NCBI GenBank assembly: GCA_900696535.1
Contig: CAADGM010000236.1
Span: forward strand, 1 to 64,000
Direction: 5' to 3'
Source of the DNA: an uncultured Planctomycetota bacterium
GTDB taxonomy: Bacteria; Planctomycetota; Phycisphaerae; UBA1845; Fen-1342
Length of the DNA: 64,000 nucleotides
In this document: one piece after another, positions 34,717 through 42,614 of the stretch
How positions within the stretch are numbered: the first letter of the stretch is position 1
Layout: each line of letters starts with the position of its first letter
Position numbers and translations under genes: made by a program
The notes under the pieces: model-generated
The model's input: the letters and a program-made list of their open reading frames with translations, nothing else
Told to the model about the DNA's origin: nothing
Database searches by the model: none

Positions 34717-35787
34717 CTAGGGCGCGTCCCGCGACTCGGACAGCGCGAAGTCCTGGTTGGTCGCCGCCTGGAGCAGGGTAGCCCATTCTTTCCACGCCAG
34801 GCGCGTCGCCGCGCGGTCGTGCTTCCTGAAGCTCTCAAACACGGTCGGTGCCCGTGGCGGCGACAGCGCGGCCGCCAGCGTGCGCTCGCCCACCAGCACC
34901 AGCCGCTCCAGCGTATTGCGCAGCTCCAGCAACGTCGGGTTATCACCCTGAGTGAGCTCGGCGAAATTGCGGTCCGGCGACAGGTAGCGCTCCAGCGCAA
35001 ACCGCGTGATCGTCCCCGCGGCCGCCGCGAGTCGCCGCTTGTCATCGTCGGACATCGCGCGGAGCATTTTGGTCGCGGCTTCGAGCCCGGCGTCGTCGGC
35101 ACCGAGGGCCGGCACATCCTTGTTCCCCGCGTGGAGCTTGGCACGTGCCTCCAGCAGGTCGAGCAACGCCCCAATCGCGGGCTTCAGGTCGAGCGAGGCG
35201 CCGACCTCCGCGTAGTTCATCGCCTCGTAGACGCCGCGCAGGGCCTCACGTGACTTCTCGACTCGCCCCGCGTCGCGCAGGGCGGCGACCGCGGCGCTGT
35301 AGACGTCGAACCCGGCCGCGACCAGCTTGGGGCGCAGGCGACGCAGCGCGAGGGCCGCGCTGGCCCGCACGCCGACCCGCTCGTCCTTCAGGGCCCCGAT
35401 AAAGAGCGTCCGGGCGTCGACCACATCCATCGCGTCCAGGATGGCCAGAAGCTGCGTCGCCGGAACCAGACTCGACTTCGGATATGCCGAGCTTGCCAGT
35501 TCGATCAAGATCGTCGCATAAGCCCGCCGAAAAGCTTCGCTGGCCCCCTGGTACGGCCGGCGGAGCTGGGCGGCGGCCTGCCGGGCGGTGGCGGCGTCGC
35601 CGCCGTTCATCTCGCCAATCCGCTGGGTGATGAACTCGCGGACGGCCGCTCGATCCTCGTCGTTCAGATCGGCCTTCGCCTTCAGGTTGCCCAGGGGCTC
35701 CGGGGCCGGCGGGGTCTGGCCGGATGCACAGGCCAAGCCCCAGGCCACCAGGACGGCCAGCGCCACGACACGACGAGATACAATCAT
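34717..35787 (-). CDS. Secreted HEAT-like repeat protein
   Basis: I do not recognise a named family. The 356-residue product has a signal peptide ending ACASG (the Cys at 20 may be a lipoprotein site), and the rest is almost entirely alpha-helical with HEAT/armadillo-like segments (for example RTLFIGALKDERVGVRASAALALRRLRPKL). It is likely a periplasmic scaffold. Gene ends at 34717 near a palindrome and starts near 35787, divergent from clpS. No partner gene is obvious. Confidence 0.75.
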   Translation of the reverse strand: MIVSRRVVALAVLVAWGLACASGQTPPAPEPLGNLKAKADLNDEDRAAVREFITQRIGEMNGGDAATARQAAAQLRRPYQGASEAFRRAYATILIELASSAYPKSSLVPATQLLAILDAMDVVDARTLFIGALKDERVGVRASAALALRRLRPKLVAAGFDVYSAAVAALRDAGRVEKSREALRGVYEAMNYAEVGASLDLKPAIGALLDLLEARAKLHAGNKDVPALGADDAGLEAATKMLRAMSDDDKRRLAAAAGTITRFALERYLSPDRNFAELTQGDNPTLLELRNTLERLVLVGERTLAAALSPPRAPTVFESFRKHDRAATRLAWKEWATLLQAATNQDFALSESRDAP

Positions 35788-35895
35788 GAGCGGAGCCTCG
35801 GTCGATCGTGCGGGTCCCGGACCCGCGGTGGACGCGGCATTCTAAATCGCGGGGCGGGTGAGGCAAACCCGCCCGCCCGGCGGCCGTGATTTTTC

Positions 35896-35925
35896 TTGAC
35901 GCCGCCCCGGAGCGCTTGCTATTTT
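35896..35925 (+). promoter_or_regulatory. Sigma-70-like promoter of clpS with a long leader
   Basis: TTGACG (35896-35901) and TATTTT (35920-35925) with 18 bases between. The start codon of clpS lies 168 bases further on, so a leader of about 160 bases is predicted. The gap 35788-36093 is otherwise without a gene. Confidence 0.6.
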
Positions 35926-36093
35926 CCCGCGGCCGACGGGCCGGCCGTGCCGGGCAGCAGAAGCGTACCACGTCGGTGCTTGCGGGGCCGGATCGTGCGG
36001 ATGGGCCGAGGGTCCGTCGCGATGACCGGGCCCCAGTCGCGGCGTCCTGACCCGACGCCCGGGTGACTTCAGCGTAGATGCAACGGTTCTGAT

Positions 36094-36384
36094 ATGCCTG
36101 CCCAGACTCGACCGAATACCGAAGTTCAGGGTGAGCAGTCCGCTCGACTGCTGCCGCGCTACCGCGTCGTGCTGCACAATGACGACGTGAACACGTTTGA
36201 CCACGTCATCATCTCGATCCTCAAGCTGACGCCGCTGTCGCGAGATGAGGCGATCCAGCGGACGCTCGAGGCGGACGCGACCGGAGCCGCCCTGCTGCTG
36301 GTCACACACCAGGAGCGCGCCGAGCTGTACGTGGAGCAGTTCGCCAGTCGAGGGCTAACGGTCACCGCCGAGCCCGACGACTAA
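36094..36384 (+). CDS. clpS: ATP-dependent Clp protease adaptor ClpS
   Basis: ClpS delivers N-end-rule substrates to a ClpAP-type protease. The 96-residue protein has a disordered N-terminal tail and the family core: YRVVLHNDDVNTFDHVIISIL (residues 23-43), the NDD motif and the TGAALLLVTHQERAELYVEQF block with the His that lines the substrate pocket. The expected position of Met40-type gate is Phe. It lies alone with a long leader and a downstream tandem hairpin. The window contains clpB but no clpA or clpP. Confidence 0.93.
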   Translation: MPAQTRPNTEVQGEQSARLLPRYRVVLHNDDVNTFDHVIISILKLTPLSRDEAIQRTLEADATGAALLLVTHQERAELYVEQFASRGLTVTAEPDD

Positions 36385-36431
36385 GCGCCCCCACCCACGA
36401 TGTGACCAAGCCTGACTCGCGCCGCTGCTCC

Positions 36432-36503
36432 GAGCCGGCCGCGCAAGCAGTCGGATAATGCCGTGCGCCCACCGTCCGAGCCGACCGCGCAAGCGGTCGG
36501 ATC
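36432..36503 (+). repeat. Tandem hairpin repeat downstream of clpS
   Basis: A 46-base repeat unit gives two hairpins. The second is perfect: CCGACCGC, GCAA loop, GCGGTCGG (36481-36500); the first (36435-36454) is the same with two mismatches in the stem. GNRA-type tetraloops are very stable RNA. No U-run follows, so they may be 3' stabilisers or a non-canonical terminator. Nothing else is seen in 36385-36582. Confidence 0.6.
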
Positions 36504-36582
36504 ATCTCACCGTCCACACGCGGCCTGTTCGCTCAGTCCGCGCGCCGTACCGCCAGGTCAGGTCGCTCCCGCGGCGGCCGAT

Positions 36583-37608
36583 TCACTTGAGCAGGTGCGA
36601 GTCCGTCGCCCGGTCCGGGCCCTCGCGTCCGGTGTAGCTGGTGACGTCCGACAGCGTCCAGATGTTGTCGCCGCCGACGCCCGCAAAAGGCGTCGTCGTC
36701 CAGGTGACGTGCCCGCCCAGCGAGAGGAGGTTCTGGCCCGCCCCGCCGTGGGCCCGGGAGTTCGCACTCTCGACCTTGGCCCAGGGCAGTCGGCGGGCGT
36801 CGAAGATCGGTATGCCATCGTCGAAAAGGGGATTCTCGTCCGCCATGATCGCCAGGGCGGGATCGTCGTTGGCCGTCGGCCGGACGCCGGCCATGTTCTG
36901 GTACGAATAGGTGACGTTGTCGTCCTGGAGAAAGTCATCGCTGCGGGCCACGGCCTCACTGGGCATTGGCACGCCGCGCTGCCCCGGACAGACGAAGACA
37001 CGTGGATCGGCAACGTACGCGCGGCTCAGCAGCAGGAACGCATGGCGGCGATTGGGAACGGTGACCACCCCGGGCTCCGACGTCGGCTGCCACGAGCTGT
37101 GCGAAGACCACCCGGCGAAGGGCAGGCTGGCGTTGAACGTGCTCGCGTACTGCTGAACGCCCATACCTAGCTGCGCGAGGTTGGTCGAGCAGCCGACGCG
37201 CTGCCCACGCTCGCGCAGGTGGATCATCCCGGGAACCCCGACCCCCACCGCCAGCACGATCAGCGCTGCCACCGAAATGATGTCCCGCAGGCTCGTCAGC
37301 CGCAGTACGCTCGGGCGGCCGCTGCGCTCCACCGCCGCCGTCAACGCGTCGGATGGGCGGACGACCCTGGGCACCGGCCCCGCCGCCCGAACCCGGGCCA
37401 CGACGCGCTCCGCCAGGGCCGACGGGGTCGACACCTCACGCGGCGCCTCCAGCGCGGCGAACACGCGCCGCAGCGCGTCGTCCTGTTCGGCCAGCCCCCG
37501 GTCGGTCAGCAGCTCACTCCGCAGCACCAGTTCCTCATCGGCCGCTAGTTGGCCAAGGTAGAGGTCCAGTAGCCGCGGATCGAACTCACGCCGTGTATCG
37601 CCCGACAT
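36583..37608 (-). CDS. Membrane anti-sigma factor fused to a prepilin-like domain
   Basis: A 341-residue protein. The N-terminal 60 residues (RLLDLYLGQLAADEELVLRSELL) resemble the cytoplasmic anti-sigma domain of ECF anti-sigma factors but have no His/Cys zinc ligands. A single membrane helix covers 110-130, followed by an extracytoplasmic domain starting GCSTNLAQLGMGVQQYASTF, a pattern of prepilin/DUF1559-type proteins of planctomycetes. The gene starts 45 bases after the sigma gene stop. The pair likely forms a signalling unit in which the outer domain reads the envelope state. Confidence 0.82.
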   Translation of the reverse strand: MSGDTRREFDPRLLDLYLGQLAADEELVLRSELLTDRGLAEQDDALRRVFAALEAPREVSTPSALAERVVARVRAAGPVPRVVRPSDALTAAVERSGRPSVLRLTSLRDIISVAALIVLAVGVGVPGMIHLRERGQRVGCSTNLAQLGMGVQQYASTFNASLPFAGWSSHSSWQPTSEPGVVTVPNRRHAFLLLSRAYVADPRVFVCPGQRGVPMPSEAVARSDDFLQDDNVTYSYQNMAGVRPTANDDPALAIMADENPLFDDGIPIFDARRLPWAKVESANSRAHGGAGQNLLSLGGHVTWTTTPFAGVGGDNIWTLSDVTSYTGREGPDRATDSHLLK

Positions 37609-37653
37609 GCACGTTGCTCCTGCTTGCGGCGGCGGGCGACGGCCCGCGCCGCC

Positions 37654-38247
37654 TCAAGCCTTCGCTTCCCGCTCCTGCTCGAGCCACGCGGCCGCGAACT
37701 GGTTGACCGCGCTGTGCAGCCGCGACTTCACCGTTCCGACCGGTATCTCGAGAATCTCCGCGATCTCCGCGTACGGCAGCCGCTGAAAATGCCCCAGCAC
37801 CAGGATCAGTCCCAGGTGCTCGGGCAGGCTCGCGATCACGCCGCGAACCCGGGCCGCCGTCTCGTCCGCTTCCACCTGCTCCACCGACGCTGGGCCGGCG
37901 TCCTCGATACGCTCGGCGGCCGCGGCGCCGGGCTCGCGCGAGTCCGGCGACGCGTCGAGCGACTGCATCGGCCGGCGGCCCCGGGCCCGCATGTAGTCGC
38001 GAGCCTTGTTGGCCGCCACCGTGAACAGCCACGGCTTGAATCGACGCTGCGGGTCAAACGCGCCCGCCGAGAGATGAACCTGGAGAAACGTCTCCTGCAC
38101 GAGGTCCTCGGCAACGGCAGCATTCCCGACGAAGCGCTTGAAGAATCCGAAGAGGGCATCCACGTACCGCGAAACGAGAATCTCGAACGCATCGGGTCTA
38201 CCGGCAAGGTGATCCGCGAGCAGTTCCTCGTCACGCCGCTGGTGCAC
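37654..38247 (-). CDS. ECF-family RNA polymerase sigma factor
   Basis: A sigma-70 ECF factor of 197 residues: region 2 (ILVSRYVDALFGFFKRFVGNAAVAEDLVQETFLQVHLSA...RFKPWLFTVAANKARDY, about 20-90) and region 4 (IASLPEHLGLILVLGHFQRLPYAEIAEILEIPVGTVKSRLHSAV, about 140-185). Region 2 contacts the -10, region 4 the -35. I chose GTG at 38247 with AAGGGCGAG upstream; a longer start at 38337 would add 30 Arg-rich residues. It precedes its putative anti-sigma factor. The 38248-38486 gap upstream contains no recognised gene. Confidence 0.92.
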   Translation of the reverse strand: MHQRRDEELLADHLAGRPDAFEILVSRYVDALFGFFKRFVGNAAVAEDLVQETFLQVHLSAGAFDPQRRFKPWLFTVAANKARDYMRARGRRPMQSLDASPDSREPGAAAAERIEDAGPASVEQVEADETAARVRGVIASLPEHLGLILVLGHFQRLPYAEIAEILEIPVGTVKSRLHSAVNQFAAAWLEQEREAKA

Positions 38248-38486
38248 CTTCTCGCCCTTGGTACGCTGCCGACCGCCTGGAGTTCGTTCGGTGCGGCGAT
38301 ACGAGCCGCACCCTGGATTATCCGCCGCGGCGCGCAATTATCGGCGAAGCCAAGACTAAGCGACAGGAGCCCCACCTGCGAGCACGGCCCGCGGGCCGAT
38401 TCGGCGCCTCTTTCGCAGAGCGCCGGCGCGGGTGCGAGGTACAGTCCGGCGCGAACGCCGGTAATCCCCCGATAGAGCCGCCGACC

Positions 38487-40169
38487 TCAGGCCGGAGCCC
38501 CCTCCTCCTCGTCGCTGGTCATATCGGACATCGAGGCCCGGGCCCGTTCGCCGTTCCCGGTCATCCGGGCCTTGCCGCTGATGGCGTACTCCGTGGCCCG
38601 CAGTTCGCGGAGGACCGTGACCTTGATCTCGCCGGGGAAGCCCGGAATCTCGTCCTCAATCTTGCGGGCGATGTCGCGGGCCAGCTTCAGCGCGCTGCGA
38701 TCCTCGATCCGCTCGGCATCGACAATGACCCGGACCTCGCGCCCGGCCTCGATGGCGTATGCCTGGCTCACGCCGTCGAAGCTGGTGGCGATCGCCTCCA
38801 GCTCCTGCAATCGCTTGATATATCGCTCGACGCTCTCCCGGCGCCCGCCCGGACGGGCAGCGCTGATCGCGTCGGCGGCGGTGACCAGCGGCGTGTAGGG
38901 GTGCGTGGCCTCGACGTCGCCGTGGTGTCCAACGATGGCATTAAGCACTGCCGGCGGCTCGTTGTAACGGCGGGCGAACTCGTAGCCGACGCGCGTGTGC
39001 GGCCCCTCGAACTCGTGGTCGAGCGCCTTGCCGATGTCGTGCAGCAGGCCGCAGCGCCGCGCCAGCGACCCATCGAGCCCGAGCTCGTCGGCCATCAGCC
39101 CGCACAGGTGCGCAACCTCGATGCTGTGCTTGAGCACGTTCTGCCCGTAACTCGTACGGAACGTCAGCCGTCCAAGCACGTCGAGGACCTTCTTGTTAAC
39201 GCCATTCACCTTGGCGGTCGCCGCCGCTTCCTTGCCGGCATCGGACACGCGGCGCTCGACGTCGCGCGTGGTCGACGCGACGACCTCCTCGATCCGCGTC
39301 GGGTGGATGCGGCCATCGCGGATCAACTGGTCGAGGGCGGCGCGGGCCACTTCCTTGCGGACGGGATCGAACGAGGAGACCTGGATGATGCCCGGCGTGT
39401 CGTCCACGATCACCGTTACGCCGGTCGCTTTCTCCAGCGCCCGGATGTTGCGCCCCTCGCGCCCGATGACGCGGCCCTTCATCTCGTCAGAGGGCACGTC
39501 CACGGTGGCAACAACCGTCTCGCAGGTATGCTCGGCGGCGAAGCGCTGGATGGCCGAGATCGTGATGTAGCGGGCGCGCTCGCGGGCGTTCTCCTCGGCG
39601 GTGGTGAGGATCTTCTCGACCAGTTGGCCCGCCTCCCGCTCCACGTCGGACTCGATCTGCTTGAGGCACAGGGCCCGAGCCTGGTCGGGCGAGAGCTTCG
39701 ATATGCGGAGCAGCTCGCTGCGCTGCTGGGCCAGGACCTGCTCGACCTCGGCCTGCTTGGCCTGGAGCGCCCGCTCGCGCTCGGCAAGCTGCCCGTCGAG
39801 GGCCTCGATCTTCCGCTCCTTCGTCAGCAGCACGTCGAGCTTCTTCTCCAGCGCGTCCTCGCGCTTCTCCAGCCGCCGCTCGGCTTCCTTGATCTCCTTG
39901 CGGGCTTCGGCCGACTCCTGCTCGAAGCGCTGCATCGCCTCGAGCACCTTCTTCTGCCCCTCAACCTCGGCGGCCCGCAGACGGTCCGCCGCCCGCCTCT
40001 CCGCGTCCGAGATGATCCGCTGGGCCGTCTCATGCCGCGCTTGCGTCTCCGCGCGGTTGCGCAGCCAGAGGTAGGCCACGCCCAGCAGCGCCCCGAAGGA
40101 AACGATGGCGATGATCCAGGCCGTCGTGGTGGCCGCGTCGGCCAGCAGCACGGGAAAGGGTGTGTCCAT
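38487..40169 (-). CDS. rny: Ribonuclease Y
   Basis: RNase Y is a membrane-tethered endoribonuclease that starts mRNA decay. The 560-residue protein has an N-terminal helix (14-33), a long charged coiled coil (about 38-190), a KH domain (about 200-270, with MKGRVIGREGRNIRALEKATGVTVIVDDTP), and an HD domain (about 320-420) including HSIEVAHLCGLMADELG and the metal-binding HDIGKALDHE. Members average 510-520 residues; a longer coiled coil explains the excess. I chose ATG at 40169, since the membrane helix begins soon after it. Its function and domain order are standard. Confidence 0.96.
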   Translation of the reverse strand: MDTPFPVLLADAATTTAWIIAIVSFGALLGVAYLWLRNRAETQARHETAQRIISDAERRAADRLRAAEVEGQKKVLEAMQRFEQESAEARKEIKEAERRLEKREDALEKKLDVLLTKERKIEALDGQLAERERALQAKQAEVEQVLAQQRSELLRISKLSPDQARALCLKQIESDVEREAGQLVEKILTTAEENARERARYITISAIQRFAAEHTCETVVATVDVPSDEMKGRVIGREGRNIRALEKATGVTVIVDDTPGIIQVSSFDPVRKEVARAALDQLIRDGRIHPTRIEEVVASTTRDVERRVSDAGKEAAATAKVNGVNKKVLDVLGRLTFRTSYGQNVLKHSIEVAHLCGLMADELGLDGSLARRCGLLHDIGKALDHEFEGPHTRVGYEFARRYNEPPAVLNAIVGHHGDVEATHPYTPLVTAADAISAARPGGRRESVERYIKRLQELEAIATSFDGVSQAYAIEAGREVRVIVDAERIEDRSALKLARDIARKIEDEIPGFPGEIKVTVLRELRATEYAISGKARMTGNGERARASMSDMTSDEEEGAPA

Positions 40170-40894
40170 TGCTTGTCCGCCTATCGCGCTATCGCGCAGG
40201 GAGGCCGCGTGGCGATCACGCCACACGCAGGCGGGCACAACGGCTGGCTTGCTTCCTCGTACGGACGCGGGGGGAACCGCGTCCAGCTCCCGCTCCGAGG
40301 TATTCCGCTACGGGCTGCTCATGCTGTTATCGCACGCACCGAACATGACTGGCTACGACAGGATCACGAAGATCGTGGATGAACGAATAAGATAGCGCGT
40401 CCTGCCCAACACCTTGCGTCAAGCGCCTCTTGGAGGACATCCGTCGGGCTGCCCATTGCGGCGTTCGATCAGACCGGCAACCGTCGGCGAAAACGCACAC
40501 GACGTCTGCCCGTCCGACTGCATCAGATTCAACCAGCGCTCGTCGCGCCGCACACCTTATCTACACCGGATTATAACGTTCGGCCCGCCCCACGCCAGCA
40601 ACCCCAGCGGCCGTGCTCCCGGGCCGCCCCCGCCGGCTGGCGGCACTCCAGCACGATCGCTCGACGCACCAAGAACCCTAGACCGTTGCGGTCCGGCGCC
40701 CCGCGCGGCGAGTTGCGAACCGGGCGCCCCGCGCGTAGGGTATCGGGCGAGGAGCCCCCGGAAGTTCCTGGAGCAATCGGGCAGGCCCTGGACGCCGCAC
40801 TCTGGTCCTGCCCGGCGGTCCCGTTCAGTGGCAGACGCGGCGAAGGTCCCGGCGTCGCCGCGGCTGCTGGCCCACACAGGTTCTCGCCCGCCCC
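40170..40894. other. 725-base gap without a supported gene
   Basis: Between rny and the next plus-strand gene I find no credible coding region; reading frames here lack ribosome sites, homology and normal composition. On the minus strand TTATAA/TATAAT (40570-40577) with TTGCTG 18-20 bases upstream could be the rny promoter, giving a leader of about 400 bases. Bases 40760-40830 can fold: GGGCAGG (near 40779) pairs with CCTGCCC (near 40807), so a small RNA is possible but not supported. Confidence 0.45.
40570..40601 (-). promoter_or_regulatory. Possible promoter for rny
   Basis: Minus-strand TTGCTG (40601-40596) with TTATAA (40577-40572) 18 bases downstream, overlapping a TATAAT. Transcription would enter rny after a leader of about 400 bases. 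Confidence 0.35.
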
Positions 40895-41383
40895 ATGGTT
40901 TGGCTGATGCAGTCCCCGTCGAACAGTCCACCGCCCCCCCGCCGCCCGCCGGTTGTGCAGTGGGTCATCGCCGGATTGCTCGCGGTCGTCGCGGTCGGGG
41001 TCTGGACGCGTAGCAGCGACCCGATTGAGCGGCTCGTGCATGCACAGCCGGCGCCGCTGGCCGGCGCGCGGGGCGTGTTCGCCTTCACGGGGCCGATCGA
41101 GCGTGACCGGTACGGTCTGTTCATGCTCGACGTGGACCAGGGTACAATTTGGTGTTACGCGTTCGATACGGTGGGCGGGACGCGCAAGCTGAAGCTGATC
41201 GCGGCCCGCTCGTGGGTGTACGATCGCTACTTGCAGGATTTCAACTGCGCCGAGCCGACGTTCCGCGACATCCAGGCGCTCGTCAACCAGCAGCGCGATC
41301 GCGGGGCCGGCCCGCCTCGTGGAGGCGAGCCGCCGGCGGACGTCCCCGAGAGTGACGCCGGCCGGTCAAATCAGAAGGAATGA
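40895..41383 (+). CDS. Hypothetical membrane protein
   Basis: No known family. The 162-residue product has a Pro-rich N-terminus, one membrane helix at about 22-38 (WVIAGLLAVVAVGVW), then a soluble domain with FAFTGPIERDRYGLFMLDVDQGTIWCYAFD and RKLKLIAARSWVYDRYLQDFNC, and a polar tail. The repeated-looking ADLPED-type tail and composition suit a planctomycete envelope protein. It is 30 bases upstream of the HTH membrane gene, so the two may share a transcript. Two in-frame ATGs, 40895 and 40907, are possible starts. Confidence 0.7.
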   Translation: MVWLMQSPSNSPPPPRRPPVVQWVIAGLLAVVAVGVWTRSSDPIERLVHAQPAPLAGARGVFAFTGPIERDRYGLFMLDVDQGTIWCYAFDTVGGTRKLKLIAARSWVYDRYLQDFNCAEPTFRDIQALVNQQRDRGAGPPRGGEPPADVPESDAGRSNQKE

Positions 41384-41413
41384 GTCGCTCCGGCGATGCC
41401 GGAGGAGGTCGTC

Positions 41414-42370
41414 ATGGCCAAGAAGCCGTTCTACTCACTCGAGGAAGCTTGTGCGAGACTGGGTAAGAACCAGGACGAACTCAAGGGGCTCGTCCGCGAC
41501 GGAACGCTGCGCGAGTTCCGCGACGCCGGGAAGGTGTTCTTCCGCGCGGAGGACGTCGATCGGCTGACGAGCAAGTCCGCCCCGACGGCCGCCGACGACA
41601 CGGGCGAGATTCTGCTCGAGCCCGCCGGCGACCTCGAGGAGCTGGACTCGGGCGGCAGCGCCGACCTGCCCTCGCTGGTCGAGTCCTCGGGCGGCACGAG
41701 CATTATCGGCCTGGAACCACTCCCCGGCGAAGACGAGAAGGGCGGAACAAAGGGCGGCACCAAGGGCGGCAGCGGCGGCCCCCGCAAGAAGGGCGACACG
41801 GTCATCTCCGGGTCCGGCATCCGGGTCTTCGACGAGGAAGAGCTCGAGATCGAAGCCGACCCGATGGGTAAGACGCACATCACTTCGGGCAATGTCGAGG
41901 ATCAGATCTCGCTCGAGGGCGCGGGCAGTGGGTCCGGTCTGCTTGACCTGGCCCGCGAGGCGGACGACACCGCCCTGGGGGCCGACCTGCTTGACGAGAT
42001 CTACCCCGGCGAGGAAGAGGCGGCCCCCGCTGCCGTGCAGCGCGCCGCGCCGGCCCAGCCGGCCGCAGAGGAGGAGGACGTCGAGGAGGTCGCCGACGCG
42101 GGCGAGGCCATCGCGCCGGTGGTGATCGCGACTGGCGATCCACACGAGGGCATGCTCAGCGGCCTGCTCGTGGCGGGGATCATCCTGATGGGGCTGGCGG
42201 CAACGGTGATGAGCGGCGTGATGCAGGGCTTCCTGCCCGGCTTCGCCAACTTCCTCGTGCAGAGCACGATGAACTTCTGGATCTACGTGGGCGGCTCCGT
42301 CGCGCTGGCCGGGTTGGCCCTGCTCGCCGGCTGGTTCCTGAACCGGGCGTTTTCACCGGCCAGGCGCTGA
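41414..42370 (+). CDS. Membrane protein with N-terminal excisionase-like HTH and two C-terminal helices
   Basis: A 318-residue protein. Residues 1-52 look like a MerR/excisionase-type winged helix: FYSLEEACARLGKNQDELKG, then a basic wing REFRDAGKVFFRAEDVDRL. A long acidic linker follows (60-240), with a short GGTKGGTKGG repeat around residue 115-125. Two membrane helices end the chain (about 254-276 and 288-310). The ATG has GGAGGAGG nine bases upstream and is well supported. Such a membrane-tethered, DNA-binding layout suggests release or local regulation, but no target is evident. It follows the hypothetical gene at 40895 and precedes a 244-base gap. Confidence 0.8.
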   Translation: MAKKPFYSLEEACARLGKNQDELKGLVRDGTLREFRDAGKVFFRAEDVDRLTSKSAPTAADDTGEILLEPAGDLEELDSGGSADLPSLVESSGGTSIIGLEPLPGEDEKGGTKGGTKGGSGGPRKKGDTVISGSGIRVFDEEELEIEADPMGKTHITSGNVEDQISLEGAGSGSGLLDLAREADDTALGADLLDEIYPGEEEAAPAAVQRAAPAQPAAEEEDVEEVADAGEAIAPVVIATGDPHEGMLSGLLVAGIILMGLAATVMSGVMQGFLPGFANFLVQSTMNFWIYVGGSVALAGLALLAGWFLNRAFSPARR

Positions 42371-42614
42371 CCGTGCCGCTCGGCAGGAGCGCTCGGAACG
42401 TCCGCTCGAGCGCGCTCTGGGCCCGTACCGCGGCCGTGAGTGCGCGGCACCTGCTGAACTGAAGACCGCTTCCTGGCGAGCGCGGTTCTGTTCTGCGGGG
42501 CGCACCTGACGATTTGACCATCGGGGTTCGCCGCGGTCGCGGCGCGCGGGCACGCCGACGCTGGTCAGCACGGGCCGCGCCCAGCGGGGCGGGTTCAGCT
42601 CCAGTGATCGCGTG

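Noticed and set aside
40681-40890. Candidate 6S or RNase P RNA in the rny gap.
   Set aside because: I found no diagnostic conserved motifs; only a short GC-rich hairpin can be drawn.
40414-41013. A plus-strand reading frame in the gap before 40895.
   Set aside because: Its composition is Arg/Pro/Ser/Ala-rich and it overlaps the better-supported gene at 40895; no domain is visible.
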